The translations under genes and the position numbers were made by a program. From Spiribacter roseus (GTDB lineage: Bacteria > Pseudomonadota > Gammaproteobacteria > Nitrococcales > Nitrococcaceae), in NCBI RefSeq assembly GCF_002813635.1, contig NZ_CP016382.1:1771001-1835000 (forward strand): a DNA stretch of 64,000 bases, written 5' to 3'. Below are positions 28,201 through 38,620 of this stretch, in pieces (position 1 is the first letter of the stretch; the number at the start of each line of letters is the position of its first letter). The notes beneath the pieces are model-generated. The model worked only from the letters and a program-made list of their open reading frames with translations, was not told where the DNA came from and did not search any database.

Positions 28201-30100
28201 AGGCGTCGCGCAGCCGGCCCGTATCAAGGTCAAGTTCGGGATCGTGACTCAGGCCGAAGTCATGGATCCAGCACGGCCCGGCTCCCTCCGGACGAATGCC
28301 GTAGGGGCGCTCGTCGATCACCCGCACGCCCATGTTCTCGAGCACCGGCAGCACATCGGACAGGCTCATGGGTTGGCCGGCGTGATAGAGCTTCAGCCGC
28401 AGGCTGCCCACCGGTGCCTCGAGCGGGCGGTACAGGCTGATCACCAGGCCGTCGCCGGCCTCCAGGGTCTCGAGGCGTTCGATGTCCTGGGTGGCGGTGC
28501 CAGGCGGCGTGTCCTCGCGATAGGCGGCGCTGAACGCGTCGCGATAGCGGTGATGGAGCTGCGTGCCGCGGGCCTCGCCGCAGTGCTCGAGCAGCGTCTG
28601 TGCCAGATCGTCCGACCAGGACCGGGTGGTGGCCGCCAGACGTGCCTCGAGGGCGTCGGTGTCCACGGTCTGGGCCTCGGTGCCGCGGAAGTGGATGATG
28701 AAGTGGATGCGGGCAAGCACCGCCTCGGAGAGCTGCACGGTGAACTCGGAGTGTGCCCCGTCGAACGCCTCCATGAGGATCTGCTGCATGCGCTGCCGCG
28801 TCGCCGTGTCATAGCGGTCCCGTGGGGCATAGACCAGGCACGAGACGAACCGCCCGAAGCGGTCGTGACGCGTGAACAGGCGCACCCGCTGGCGCTCCTG
28901 CAGCTGCAGGATGCCCAGGGCCGTCTCATAGAGCGTCTGCGAATCGATCTCGAAGAGCTCGTCGCGGGGATAGGTCTCGAGGATGTGCACCAGGGCCTTG
29001 CCGGCATGGCTGTTGGCGCGCAGGCCGGCGCGCTCGAGCACCGCCGCCACCTTGCGCCGCAGCAGCGGGATGTTGCGCGGATTGCGGCTGTAGGCGCCCG
29101 AGGTGTAGAGCCCCAGAAAGCGGTGTTCGCCGATCACCTCGCCCCGGGTGTTGAAGCGCTTGATGCCGATGGTGTCCATGTAGCCATGGCGATGGACGGT
29201 GGCGCGGTGGCTGGATTTGGTCAGGATCAGCGGGTCGGGGTCGCTGGCCTGCTCGCGCATCGCCGGCGGTAGCGCCTCGAAGCTGCTCGACAGCCGTTCG
29301 GCGTTGCGGGCGGGCCGCAGCAGCCCCAGTCCGGTGTCCTGAACCGCCTCCAGCCGCAGGCTGTCGTTGCCGCGCCTGAGGTCGTAGCGGCGGTAGCCGA
29401 GAAACGTGAAATGGTCATCGAGCATCCATTCCAGAAAGGCATCGATCTCGGCGGGGTAGTCGTCGTCGGCGGCCGGTGCGCGGCGCTTGAGTGACCGACG
29501 CGCCTGCTCGGCCTGGTGGCGCATGGCCTGCCAGTCGGCCACCGCCACCTCGACATCGCGCAGGGTGTCCCGCACCGCCGCCTCAAGGGCGTCCAGCGGC
29601 GCATCACCGGCCTGGCGATCCACCTCGATATGGATCCAGGCCTCGGGCTCGCCGTCACTGCTGGAGCGGTCGCTCACCGCGGCAACGTGGCCACCGGCGT
29701 CGCGCGCGACCTCGAGCACCGGATGGCTGATCAGGTGGATCATCAGACCCTGCTCGTTCATCGCCATGGACAGTGAGTCCACGAGGAAGGGCTGATCGTC
29801 GGCGACGATCTGGACCACGCTGTGGGTGGACTCCCAGCCATCCTGTTCCGGGTCGGGGTTGTAGACGCGGAGCGCCACCTCGCCGCGGGGCCGCTGATAG
29901 CCCAGCCGCCAGTGCGACAGCGCCAGACCGTAGAGGCTGCCCGGCGCCCGCGCGGTCAGGTCTTCGGTGGCCATGCTGGCGTAGTAGCAGTCGATGAAGC
30001 GGTGGATGATCGCCTGATCCGCCTCGGACCAGCGCTGATCCGCCAGCTGCTCCAGCGCGTCCAGCTGGCGCTGGCGTGTCTTGTCGGCCGCGTGGTTCAT
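25265..30100 (-). CDS. gdhB: NAD-specific glutamate dehydrogenase, large (180-kDa) type
   Basis: 1611-aa catabolic glutamate dehydrogenase of the bacterial L_180 class, which deaminates glutamate to 2-oxoglutarate using NAD. The catalytic core lies in the middle (roughly residues 760-1250): RGGKVARGGLRWSERREDYR, LMKAQMVKNALIVPVGAKGG with the conserved lysines, and GVGDMSGDVFGNGML. Long N-terminal (ACT-like, regulatory) and C-terminal regions flank it, as in the family. I start it at the ATG at 30100, which overlaps the upstream stop as ATGA; a GTG 12 bp earlier is possible. It supplies 2-oxoglutarate to the TCA cycle and lies in one run with the pyruvate dehydrogenase genes. Confidence 0.96.
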   Translation of the reverse strand: MNHAADKTRQRQLDALEQLADQRWSEADQAIIHRFIDCYYASMATEDLTARAPGSLYGLALSHWRLGYQRPRGEVALRVYNPDPEQDGWESTHSVVQIVADDQPFLVDSLSMAMNEQGLMIHLISHPVLEVARDAGGHVAAVSDRSSSDGEPEAWIHIEVDRQAGDAPLDALEAAVRDTLRDVEVAVADWQAMRHQAEQARRSLKRRAPAADDDYPAEIDAFLEWMLDDHFTFLGYRRYDLRRGNDSLRLEAVQDTGLGLLRPARNAERLSSSFEALPPAMREQASDPDPLILTKSSHRATVHRHGYMDTIGIKRFNTRGEVIGEHRFLGLYTSGAYSRNPRNIPLLRRKVAAVLERAGLRANSHAGKALVHILETYPRDELFEIDSQTLYETALGILQLQERQRVRLFTRHDRFGRFVSCLVYAPRDRYDTATRQRMQQILMEAFDGAHSEFTVQLSEAVLARIHFIIHFRGTEAQTVDTDALEARLAATTRSWSDDLAQTLLEHCGEARGTQLHHRYRDAFSAAYREDTPPGTATQDIERLETLEAGDGLVISLYRPLEAPVGSLRLKLYHAGQPMSLSDVLPVLENMGVRVIDERPYGIRPEGAGPCWIHDFGLSHDPELDLDTGRLRDAFQSGFAAIWRRETDDDGFNRLILLAGLTWREICILRAYAQYLRQAGMAYSQPYMESTLADHPAIASGLIKLFRARFDPDHADAGRAGRLADELDAQLEAVQSLDDDRILRRLRDAMLATLRTSFFRRDAQGRPHPSLALKLRPERIPGVPKPVPAFEIFVSSPRVEGVHLRGGKVARGGLRWSERREDYRTEILGLMKAQMVKNALIVPVGAKGGFVCKRLPRERQAQRDEVLACYRLFIRALLDVTDNIVDDVVQPPAQVVRHDDDDPYLVVAADKGTATFSDDANAIADEYGFWLHDAFASGGSTGYDHKAMGITARGAWVAVQRHFREAGRNIQIEPFSVVGVGDMSGDVFGNGMLQSRTTRLIAAFDHRHVFIDPDPDPERSYAERERLFGLGPSSWADYDTALISEGGGVWPRSAKSITLPEPARRALGVEQQRLTPTDLIAAILRAPVDLLWNGGIGTYVKARAESHAEVGDKANDALRADAEDLRCQVIGEGGNLGVTPLGRVAFALAGGRINNDAIDNSGGVDCSDHEVNIKILMNGGVDDGDLTVKQRNQLLVEMTDAVAGHVLANNDRQTQAISLMQDRAAARLAEQDRCMRRLEREGRLDRAVEQLPDDEGLAERARQGRGLTRPELAILLSYTKIRSFEELLDSPLVQGEENLHELVGYFPAPLRERFATRIDQHPLRREIIATHLANHVLNRMGATFLMRMTEATGADTAEAVRAYLAARDIYGLRGLWHEVNGLGDAVAIQHQQSALHSIRALQEQATRWLLRHPGGGGSDAGAGMAPMQQAVARLDEALPTLLTETAAGQLAAARDRHVEAGVPAPLAERLSRLPRLYPALDIHAAACVADTELTEAARVHFQASDHLALSDLQAAIDRFQPEDDWQARYRIGLMESLHEEHRRVTEAILRHTGDGTAASRVEDGLAGEGNRVDYLRQITDQIRASAQPDSAMFGVALQALRHVASNAQERLQ

Positions 30101-31110
30101 CGGCTTGCGCACTCCTCCAGTCGCAGGGCAACTCCCGCCATGTTGTAACCTACGCCCGAACCCACCAGTGTGACCAGATCTCCCGGCCCGGTCAGGCCGT
30201 TTTCGATGAGGTGATCGAGGGCGATGGGCAGGCAGGCCGAGCCGGTGTAGCCGTAGCGGTCCATCAGCGCGGGCGCCCGCTGGGGCGGGATGTCCAGGGT
30301 CTGGCAGGCTTCGCGGATGCTGGCCGCGTTGATCTGGGTGAAGATCGCCTGATCGATGGCGGATGGCGTGAACCCACCCTGCCGGGCGAGCCGGCGCATC
30401 ACCAGCGGCCAGCCCTCGGCGTTGATGGCCGGGGGATAGCGGCGATGGACCTGTACCCGGGTGCGCCCGGCGGCCACCGCGTCATGGCTGGCCGGCTCGG
30501 CGGTGCCCCCGGCGGCGATGTCCCAGTGATCGGCATAGCGGCCGTCCGCGTGGAAGGCGCTGGTGATGATGCCGTCGTCGTCGGTGGGCGCGAGCAGAGC
30601 CGCGCCGGCGCCGTCGCCATAGAAGAACACCATCGGATCGGCGGGATCGGCGAGGCGCTGCATCATATAGGCGCCGATCACCAGGATGCGCCGCAGTGCC
30701 GGGTTGGTGGCCATCAGGCCGGTGGCGGTGGCCAGTGCCGTGGGGAACGAGGCGCAGGCGCAGCCGATATCGAGGGTGCCGGCCGGGTGGGCACCCAGCT
30801 TGGCCTGAACGATCACGCTGGTGGCCGGGGTGATGCGATCGGGGGTGTCGGTGCCGAGGATGATCAGGTCCAGCTCGTCAGCCCGCCAGCCGGCCCGCAC
30901 CAGGGCCTGCTGTGCCGCGGCCACGGCAAGGTCCGAAGTAACCTGCCCGGGCGCCGCCCGGTAGCGCTGGCGGATGCCCGAGCTGGCCTCGAAGCGCTCG
31001 ACGCTGTCGGCCTGGCCGGTTGCGGCCAGTTCGGCCCGCAGCTCGTCGTTGCTCACAAGGCGCTCGGGAAGGTAGCGCCCGGTGGCAACGACGGCGGCGG
31101 ACCGGTTCAT
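30097..31110 (-). CDS. Ketoacyl-ACP synthase III-like thiolase-fold protein lacking the usual His and Asn
   Basis: 337-aa KASIII (FabH) family protein. The nucleophile is present: Cys119 in DIGCACASFPTAL aligns with E. coli Cys112. The other two FabH catalytic residues are not: the His of PHQAN aligns with Thr258 (AIFTQINAAS), and the Asn of YGNTSAA aligns with Tyr288 (RYGYTGSAC). It probably forms an acyl-enzyme but cannot decarboxylate malonyl-ACP in the standard way; an acyltransferase or another condensing role is possible. No other fatty-acid genes are nearby. It is 6 bp behind lpd and overlaps gdhB by 4 bp, an unexpected position. The family call is secure, the reaction is not. Confidence 0.85.
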   Translation of the reverse strand: MNRSAAVVATGRYLPERLVSNDELRAELAATGQADSVERFEASSGIRQRYRAAPGQVTSDLAVAAAQQALVRAGWRADELDLIILGTDTPDRITPATSVIVQAKLGAHPAGTLDIGCACASFPTALATATGLMATNPALRRILVIGAYMMQRLADPADPMVFFYGDGAGAALLAPTDDDGIITSAFHADGRYADHWDIAAGGTAEPASHDAVAAGRTRVQVHRRYPPAINAEGWPLVMRRLARQGGFTPSAIDQAIFTQINAASIREACQTLDIPPQRAPALMDRYGYTGSACLPIALDHLIENGLTGPGDLVTLVGSGVGYNMAGVALRLEECASR

Positions 31111-31116
31111 CGCGGG

Positions 31117-32928
31117 TCAGCGTTTCTTTTTGGGTATGTACAGATCCGTCAGTGTGCCGGCGGCCGCCTCGGCGGCCATGCCCACCGTCTCGGAGATGGT
31201 CGGGTGCGGGTGGATGGTCAGCCCGATGTCGTGCATGTCGGCGCCCATCTCGATGGCGAGGCCCACTTCGGCGATCAGATCACCGGCGTTGGGCCCGACG
31301 ATGCCGGCGCCCACCACGCGCTCGGTGTCGCGCTCGAAGATGAGCTTGGTGATGCCTTCGTCCCGGCCCAGCGACAGTGACCGGCCATTGGCGGCCCAGG
31401 GGAAGCTGCCCACCTCGACATCCATGCCCTCGGCCTTGGCCTGCTCCTGGGTGACGCCCACCCAGGCGACCTCGGGGTCGGTATAGGCCACCGACGGGAT
31501 GACCCGGGCGTCAAAGGCGCTTTTCTCGCCCGCGGCGACCTCGGCGGCCACCTTGCCCTCGTGAACCGCCTTGTGGGCGAGCATCGGCTGACCGATCAGA
31601 TCGCCGATGGCGAAGATGTGATCGACCCGGGTGCGCATCTGGTCGTCTGCCGGGATGCAGCCGTTGTCCATCAGCTCGAGGCTGGTGGCCTCGAGGTTGA
31701 GCCGGTCGGTGTTGGGCCGCCGCCCCACCGAGACCAGCACCCGGTCGAAACGGTCCTCGGCCGGTGCCTTGCCGCCCTCGAACTCGACGCTGACGCCGTC
31801 ATCGTCGGGCCTGAGCGCCGTCACCTTCGTATTGAGGAAGATGTTCGCGTAGCGCTTGTCGATGATCTTGCGGAACGGCTTGACGATGTCCGGATCGGCC
31901 CCCGCCATCAGGCGGTCGGCCAGCTCGACTACGGTGATTTCGCTGCCGAGGGCATGATAGACCGAGGCCATTTCCAGGCCGATGATGCCGCCACCGACGA
32001 CGAGCATGCGCTTGGGCACCTCCTCGAGCTTGAGGGCATCGGTGGAGTCCATGACCCGCGGATGGTCCAGGTCAAAGCCCGGTGGCGCGATAGGCCGCGA
32101 TCCCGCGGCGATGATCACGTTGCGATAGCTGATCGAGCGCTCACCATCGGCGGTGTCGACCTTGACGTGATGGTCATCGATGAACTGTGCCGGCCCGTGG
32201 ACGGTTTCGACATTCCGCTGCTTGGCGAGCCCGACCAGACCGCCGGTGAGCTTGCCGACGACGCTCGACTTCCAGGATTCGAGCTTTTTCAGATCGATCT
32301 TCGGCTCGCCGAACTCGATGCCGTTGTCGGCAAAGAACGCCGCATCGTCGATGACCTTGGCGGCATGCAGCAGCGCTTTTGACGGGATGCAGCCCACGTT
32401 CAGGCAGACGCCGCCCAGGCTTGGATAACGCTCGACCATAATGGTCTTCAGCCCCAGGTCCGCGGCCCGGAAGGCGGCGCTGTAGCCGCCCGGCCCGGCG
32501 CCCACCACCAGCACGTCACAGTCCGGCGAATCGGGCGCGGCCTGATTGGCGGCGGTTGCTGCAGGGGCGGCGGCCGGTGCCGGCTCGGAGGCGGCGGCGG
32601 GTGTTTCGCTGGCGGTCTCGGCCGGAGCGGCTGCGCCGCTGTCGGCGCCGCCACCGGCATCATCCGCCTCAGCGCCGGCAGCACCGTCGGCGGGCACCGC
32701 CATGGCGATCACATCGCCCTCGGCGACCTTATCGCCGACACTGACCGTCACCGACTCGATCCGCCCGTCGAAGGGCGCTGGCACCTCCATGGTGGCCTTG
32801 TCGCTCTCGAGGGTGATGAGCGAGCTCTCGGCCTCCACGGTATCGCCCGGGCCGACCAGCACCTCGATGATCTCGACCGCGTCGAAGTCGCCGATATCCG
32901 GGACGCGGACTTCCTTGGCTTGTGACAT
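31117..32928 (-). CDS. lpd: Dihydrolipoyl dehydrogenase (E3) with N-terminal lipoyl domain
   Basis: 603-aa flavoenzyme reoxidising dihydrolipoamide of the pyruvate dehydrogenase complex. A lipoyl domain comes first (lipoylated Lys44 in [10 protein letters not shown]), then an Ala/Pro linker (about 75-135), then the E3 body: FAD site [13 protein letters not shown], redox disulfide [16 protein letters not shown] site [12 protein letters not shown], and the C-terminal HPHPTISE with the catalytic His. Lipoyl-E3 fusions are known in several bacteria. Its lipoyl domain is very like that of AceF. Last of aceE-aceF-lpd, 20 bp behind aceF, with AAGGA before the ATG. Confidence 0.96.
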   Translation of the reverse strand: MSQAKEVRVPDIGDFDAVEIIEVLVGPGDTVEAESSLITLESDKATMEVPAPFDGRIESVTVSVGDKVAEGDVIAMAVPADGAAGAEADDAGGGADSGAAAPAETASETPAAASEPAPAAAPAATAANQAAPDSPDCDVLVVGAGPGGYSAAFRAADLGLKTIMVERYPSLGGVCLNVGCIPSKALLHAAKVIDDAAFFADNGIEFGEPKIDLKKLESWKSSVVGKLTGGLVGLAKQRNVETVHGPAQFIDDHHVKVDTADGERSISYRNVIIAAGSRPIAPPGFDLDHPRVMDSTDALKLEEVPKRMLVVGGGIIGLEMASVYHALGSEITVVELADRLMAGADPDIVKPFRKIIDKRYANIFLNTKVTALRPDDDGVSVEFEGGKAPAEDRFDRVLVSVGRRPNTDRLNLEATSLELMDNGCIPADDQMRTRVDHIFAIGDLIGQPMLAHKAVHEGKVAAEVAAGEKSAFDARVIPSVAYTDPEVAWVGVTQEQAKAEGMDVEVGSFPWAANGRSLSLGRDEGITKLIFERDTERVVGAGIVGPNAGDLIAEVGLAIEMGADMHDIGLTIHPHPTISETVGMAAEAAAGTLTDLYIPKKKR

Positions 32929-32948
32929 GAATCGCGATCCTTTCAGGT

Positions 32949-34319
32949 TTACAGGATGAGGCGGCGCAGATCGCCGAGCACACCCGTCAGATAAGTGGTG
33001 AAGCGGGCGGCCGCAGCGCCGTCGATGACCCGATGGTCATAGGAAAGGCTCAGCGGCAGCATCAGCCGGGGGACGAACTGGCTGCCGTCCCAGACCGGCT
33101 TGGTGGCGGTCTTGGACACGCCGAGGATCGCCACCTCGGGGGCATTGACGATGGGCGTGAACGCCGTGCCGCCCAGGCCGCCCAGGCTCGAGACGCTGAA
33201 CGTACCGCCCTGCATGTCGCCGGCGCCAAGCTTGCCGTCACGCGCCTTGGCCGAGAGCTCGGCGAGATCCGCGGCGATCGCGTAGATGCCCTTCTGGTCG
33301 GCGTCCTTGATCACCGGCACCACCAGGCCCTGGGGGGTATCCACCGCCACGCCGATGTTGATGTAGTGCTTGCGGATCAGCGCGGCGCCATCGCTGCGCA
33401 GCGAGCTGTTGAAGTCGGGAAACGCCTGCAGGGCCCGGGCCGAGGCCTTGACCATGAAGGCCAGCGGCGTGAGCTTGACGCCGGCCTGCTCGGCGGCCGC
33501 CTTTTCCGCCTTGCGGAAGGCGTCGAGCTCGGTGATGTCGGCCTCGTCGAACTGGGTGACATGCGGGATGTTGAGCCAGCTGCGATGCAGATGCGGGCCC
33601 GAGAGCCGCTTGATGCGGGGCAGGTCGACTTCCTCGACTTCGCCGAACTTGCTGAAGTCGACCGCCGGGATGGGCGGGATGCCGGCACCCTCGGCGGCCG
33701 GTGCCGCAGCTGCGGGAGCCGCCGCTGCGCCGCCTTCCAGCGCCGATTTCACGTAGGCCTGCACGTCTTCGCGGTTGATCCGGCCCTTGCGGCCGCTGCC
33801 GGTGACCTGATCCAGCGGCACGCCCAGCTCGCGGGCGAAGCGCCGCACCGACGGTCCGGCGTGGGCCAGACGCTGGGTCTCGGCGCTGAGCGCGGGCCCG
33901 TCGGCCTGCTTCGTCGGCGCCTCGGCGGGTGCGGGCTGCTCCGCCGGGGCGGATGGCTCAGCAGGGGCCTCGGCGGCGGGTGCCGGGGCCGGTTCCGGTG
34001 CCGCGGCGGCGGGCTCGGCCGCCGGGGCCTCAGCGGCGGCGGCCGTATCGTCCCCGGCAGCGTCGCCGGCGCCGTCACCACTGACCTCAACCTTGGCAAC
34101 CGGCGTGCCCTCGGCCACCTTGTCGCCGGGCTGGATCAGCATCTCGGTGACGGTGCCGTCCACCGGACAGGGGACTTCCATGGTCGCCTTGTCGCTTTCC
34201 AGGGTGATGATCGAGTCTTCGGCAGCGACGCTGTCGCCCGGGCCGACCAGCACCTCGATGACGTCCACCGCATCGAAGTCGCCGATGTCGGGGACGGTGA
34301 TTTCCTTGACCTCTGCCAC
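32949..34319 (-). CDS. aceF: Dihydrolipoyllysine acetyltransferase (pyruvate dehydrogenase E2)
   Basis: 456-aa E2 core of the pyruvate dehydrogenase complex. It has a single lipoyl domain (1-75, Lys44 in [10 protein letters not shown]), an Ala/Pro/Glu linker (about 80-150), a peripheral subunit-binding domain (about 155-190, [20 protein letters not shown]) and the acetyltransferase domain with the catalytic [16 protein letters not shown]. coli AceF has three lipoyl domains; here there is one, with a second copy carried by Lpd. The start is GTG with a strong AGGAGGA site. It lies 29 bp behind aceE. Confidence 0.96.
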   Translation of the reverse strand: MAEVKEITVPDIGDFDAVDVIEVLVGPGDSVAAEDSIITLESDKATMEVPCPVDGTVTEMLIQPGDKVAEGTPVAKVEVSGDGAGDAAGDDTAAAAEAPAAEPAAAAPEPAPAPAAEAPAEPSAPAEQPAPAEAPTKQADGPALSAETQRLAHAGPSVRRFARELGVPLDQVTGSGRKGRINREDVQAYVKSALEGGAAAAPAAAAPAAEGAGIPPIPAVDFSKFGEVEEVDLPRIKRLSGPHLHRSWLNIPHVTQFDEADITELDAFRKAEKAAAEQAGVKLTPLAFMVKASARALQAFPDFNSSLRSDGAALIRKHYINIGVAVDTPQGLVVPVIKDADQKGIYAIAADLAELSAKARDGKLGAGDMQGGTFSVSSLGGLGGTAFTPIVNAPEVAILGVSKTATKPVWDGSQFVPRLMLPLSLSYDHRVIDGAAAARFTTYLTGVLGDLRRLIL

Positions 34320-34348
34320 GCAAATTCCTCCTGCGCCGTGATTCGCCG

Positions 34349-37030
34349 CTAGACCGTGACCGGGTTAGGGGCGTCGGTGTCGATGTTGTAGTGGGCGATC
34401 GCCTTGCTGACGGTTTCGGCACTGATCGTGCCTTCGTCGGCCAGCGCCTTGAGGGCCGCCACCGTGACGTAATAGCGATCCACCTCGAAGAAGCGGCGCA
34501 GGTTCTCGCGCGTGTCCGAGCGGCCGTAACCGTCGGTGCCCAGCACCACATAATGGCGGTCGATGTAGGGCCGGATCTGATCGGCGAACGCGCGCATGTA
34601 GTCGGTGGAGGCGATCGCCGGCCCCGCATGATCGGCCAGGCACTGCTGTACATAGGGCATGCGCGGCGTGTCCTCGGGGTGCAGCATGTTGTGGCGCTCG
34701 CAGTCGATGCCGTCGCGACGCAGCTCGGTGAACGACGGGCAGCTCCAGATGTCGCTGTCGACGCCCCAGTCCTGCTTGAGCAGGTCGGCGGCGGCGATGA
34801 CCTCCATGAGGATGCTGCCCGAGCCCAGCAGCTGGACCTGCTGCTTGCCCCCGGCGCCCTTCTGGAACAGGTACATGCCCCGGGTGATGCCGTCCTCGGC
34901 GCCCTCCGGCATGGCCGGCTGGTGATAGTTCTCGTTCATCATGGTGATGTAGTAGAAGACCGACTCCTGCTCCTGATACATCCGCTTCATGCCGTCCTGG
35001 ATGATCACGGCCATCTCGTAGGCGAAGGTCGGATCGAATGAGCGGCAGTTGGGCAGGGCCGCGGTCATCAGATGGCTGTGGCCGTCCTCGTGCTGCAGGC
35101 CTTCGCCGTTGAGCGTGGTGCGCCCGGCGGTGCCGCCCATGAGAAAGCCCTTGGCCTGCATGTCGCCGGCCGCCCACCACAGATCGCCGACCCGCTGGTA
35201 GCCGAACATGGAGTAATAGGCAAAGAACGGGATCATCTCGACGCCGTGATTGGCGTAGGCGGTGGCGGCGGCAATCCAGCTCGACATGGCGCCGGCCTCG
35301 TTGATGCCCTCCTGGAGGATCTGACCTTTCTGATCCTCGCGGTAGTACATCAGCTGATCGGCATCCTGCGGCTCGTAGAGCTGACCCTGCGGGGCGTAGA
35401 TGCCCAGCTGGCGGAACAGGCCCTCCATGCCGAAGGTGCGGGCCTCGTCGGGGACGATCGGTACCAGACGCGAGGCCAGGCCCTTGTCGCGAGCGATGAT
35501 CGACAGCGCCCGGACGAACGCCATGGTGGTCGACATCTCACGCTCGCCGCTGTCCTTGAGCAGCACCTGGAACGCCGAGAGGTCGGGCACCTCCACCGGC
35601 TCGGCGGTAATGCGCCGCTCCGGCAGGTAGCCGCCCAGCGCCTCGCGCCGCTCGTGCAGGTACTTGATCTCGGGTGAGTCCTCGGCGGGCTTGTAAAACG
35701 GCGCGTCGGCGACTTTCTCGTCGGGCACCGGGATGTGGAAGCGGTCGCGGAACTCCTTGAGGGCGTTCTCGGCCATTTTCTTCTGCTGATGGGTGATGTT
35801 CTGGCCTTCGCCGGCCTCGCCCATGCCATAGCCCTTGACCGTCTTCGCCAGGATGACCGTGGGCTGGCCCTCATGCTCGGTGGCGGCGCGATAGGCGTTG
35901 TAGACCTTGGCCGAGTCATGGCCGCCGCGCTTGAGCTGCCAGATGTCCTCGTCGGACATGTTCGCGACCATGGCCTTGAGGTCGGGGTATTTGCCAAAGA
36001 AATGCTCGCGGGTATAGGCGCCGCCCTTGGCCTTGAAGTTCTGGTACTCGCCGTCCACGGCTTCGTCCATGCGCCGGCGTAGCAGCCCCTGGGAGTCCTT
36101 CGCGAGGAGCGGATCCCAGGCCGAACCCCAGAGCACTTTGAGGACGTTCCAGCCGGCGCCGCGGAACTCGCCCTCGAGCTCCTGAATGATCTTGCCATTG
36201 CCGCGCACCGGCCCGTCCAGGCGCTGGAGGTTGCAGTTGACCACGAAAATCAGGTTGTCGAGCCCCTCGCGGGCGGCCACACCGATGGCACCCAGGCTCT
36301 CGGGCTCGTCCATTTCGCCGTCACCGCAGAACACCCAGACCTTGCGGTCGGCCGTATCGGCGATGCCGCGGTTGTGGAGATACTTGAGGAAGCGGGCCTG
36401 ATAGACGCCCATGATCGGGCCGAGCCCCATGGACACGGTGGGCAGCTGCCAGAAATCGGGCATCAACCAGGGATGCGGATACGAGGACAGCGGCTTGCCG
36501 GTCTTGGCGAGGTCGGCGCGGAAGTTGTGCAGATCGTCGTCGTTGAGCCGGCCTTCGAGGTAGGCGCGGGCGTAGATGCCCGGCGCTGAGTGGCCCTGGA
36601 TGAACACCAGGTCACCGCCGTGATCCTCACTCGGCGCGCGCCAGAAATGGTTGAAGCCCACCTCGTAGAGCGTTGCCGACGAGGCGAACGAGGCGATGTG
36701 GCCGCCAATGCCGTCCCGATCGCGGTTGGCCTGGACCACCATCGCCATGGCGTTCCAGCGGATGATCGAGCGGATCCGCGATTCCAGCGCGCGATCCCCG
36801 GGAAAGGGCTGCTCATGCTGGGTGGGAATGGTGTTCTGGTAGGCCGTGGTCGCCTTGAAGGGCAACTGGCCGCCGCTGCGGCGGGCCTTGTCCACGAGCT
36901 GCTCGAGCAGAAACTGTGCCCGCTCCGGGCCTTCGTATTCGAGGACCGACTCAATGGCCTCGAGCCACTCCTGGGTCTCCTGCGGATCCAGGTCGTCCGG
37001 CGTCGGCATGGGCGTCATTTTTGCTGCCAT
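34349..37030 (-). CDS. aceE: Pyruvate dehydrogenase E1 component (homodimeric type)
   Basis: 893-aa thiamine-diphosphate E1 that decarboxylates pyruvate and acetylates E2. Homodimeric gammaproteobacterial type (E. coli AceE is 887 aa). The ThDP motif is [15 protein letters not shown] to [10 protein letters not shown]; the early [20 protein letters not shown] and the C-terminal [19 protein letters not shown] are characteristic. The ATG at 37030 is preceded by GAGG at 6 bases; the frame remains open to 37093 but without homology. It heads an eight-gene run extending to qorA. Confidence 0.97.
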   Translation of the reverse strand: MAAKMTPMPTPDDLDPQETQEWLEAIESVLEYEGPERAQFLLEQLVDKARRSGGQLPFKATTAYQNTIPTQHEQPFPGDRALESRIRSIIRWNAMAMVVQANRDRDGIGGHIASFASSATLYEVGFNHFWRAPSEDHGGDLVFIQGHSAPGIYARAYLEGRLNDDDLHNFRADLAKTGKPLSSYPHPWLMPDFWQLPTVSMGLGPIMGVYQARFLKYLHNRGIADTADRKVWVFCGDGEMDEPESLGAIGVAAREGLDNLIFVVNCNLQRLDGPVRGNGKIIQELEGEFRGAGWNVLKVLWGSAWDPLLAKDSQGLLRRRMDEAVDGEYQNFKAKGGAYTREHFFGKYPDLKAMVANMSDEDIWQLKRGGHDSAKVYNAYRAATEHEGQPTVILAKTVKGYGMGEAGEGQNITHQQKKMAENALKEFRDRFHIPVPDEKVADAPFYKPAEDSPEIKYLHERREALGGYLPERRITAEPVEVPDLSAFQVLLKDSGEREMSTTMAFVRALSIIARDKGLASRLVPIVPDEARTFGMEGLFRQLGIYAPQGQLYEPQDADQLMYYREDQKGQILQEGINEAGAMSSWIAAATAYANHGVEMIPFFAYYSMFGYQRVGDLWWAAGDMQAKGFLMGGTAGRTTLNGEGLQHEDGHSHLMTAALPNCRSFDPTFAYEMAVIIQDGMKRMYQEQESVFYYITMMNENYHQPAMPEGAEDGITRGMYLFQKGAGGKQQVQLLGSGSILMEVIAAADLLKQDWGVDSDIWSCPSFTELRRDGIDCERHNMLHPEDTPRMPYVQQCLADHAGPAIASTDYMRAFADQIRPYIDRHYVVLGTDGYGRSDTRENLRRFFEVDRYYVTVAALKALADEGTISAETVSKAIAHYNIDTDAPNPVTV

Positions 37031-37234
37031 CTCTGACCTCGTCATTGTTCTGTCAAGGCACAGCCTAGCGGGCGGACCGTTCGGTGGCCACACCCCTGAT
37101 CGCTGTAGGTTATTGGTGCGCTGCGGAAAAATGCAGTCCGTCGCGATCCGCCAACCTAACCCAACGGGCAGCGGTTGTCGCCCCGTGATTTATGAGCATC
37201 AGGCACAGACCGTATGACTCGGGCGGCGTGCCCG
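37031..37234 (-). other. 205-bp leader/promoter region of aceE
   Basis: The largest gene-free stretch in the window. It lies between the hemF stop and aceE and must hold the promoter of the aceE run unless transcription reads through from hemF. I find no convincing -35/-10 pair. It has a short GC hairpin just after hemF (37220-37234, arms CGGGC/GCCCG, no T tract). No coding or RNA gene is evident. Confidence 0.4.
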
Positions 37235-38616
<1,382 letters not shown>

Positions 38617-38620
38617 AGCC

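Noticed and set aside
37112-37117. ATTGGT upstream of aceE as a PdhR half-site
   Set aside because: Only one half of the AATTGGTnnnACCAATT operator is present; a 6-bp match is expected by chance and no pdhR gene is in the window.
37220-37234. Hairpin after hemF as an intrinsic terminator
   Set aside because: The stem is only 5 bp and no T tract follows on the minus strand.
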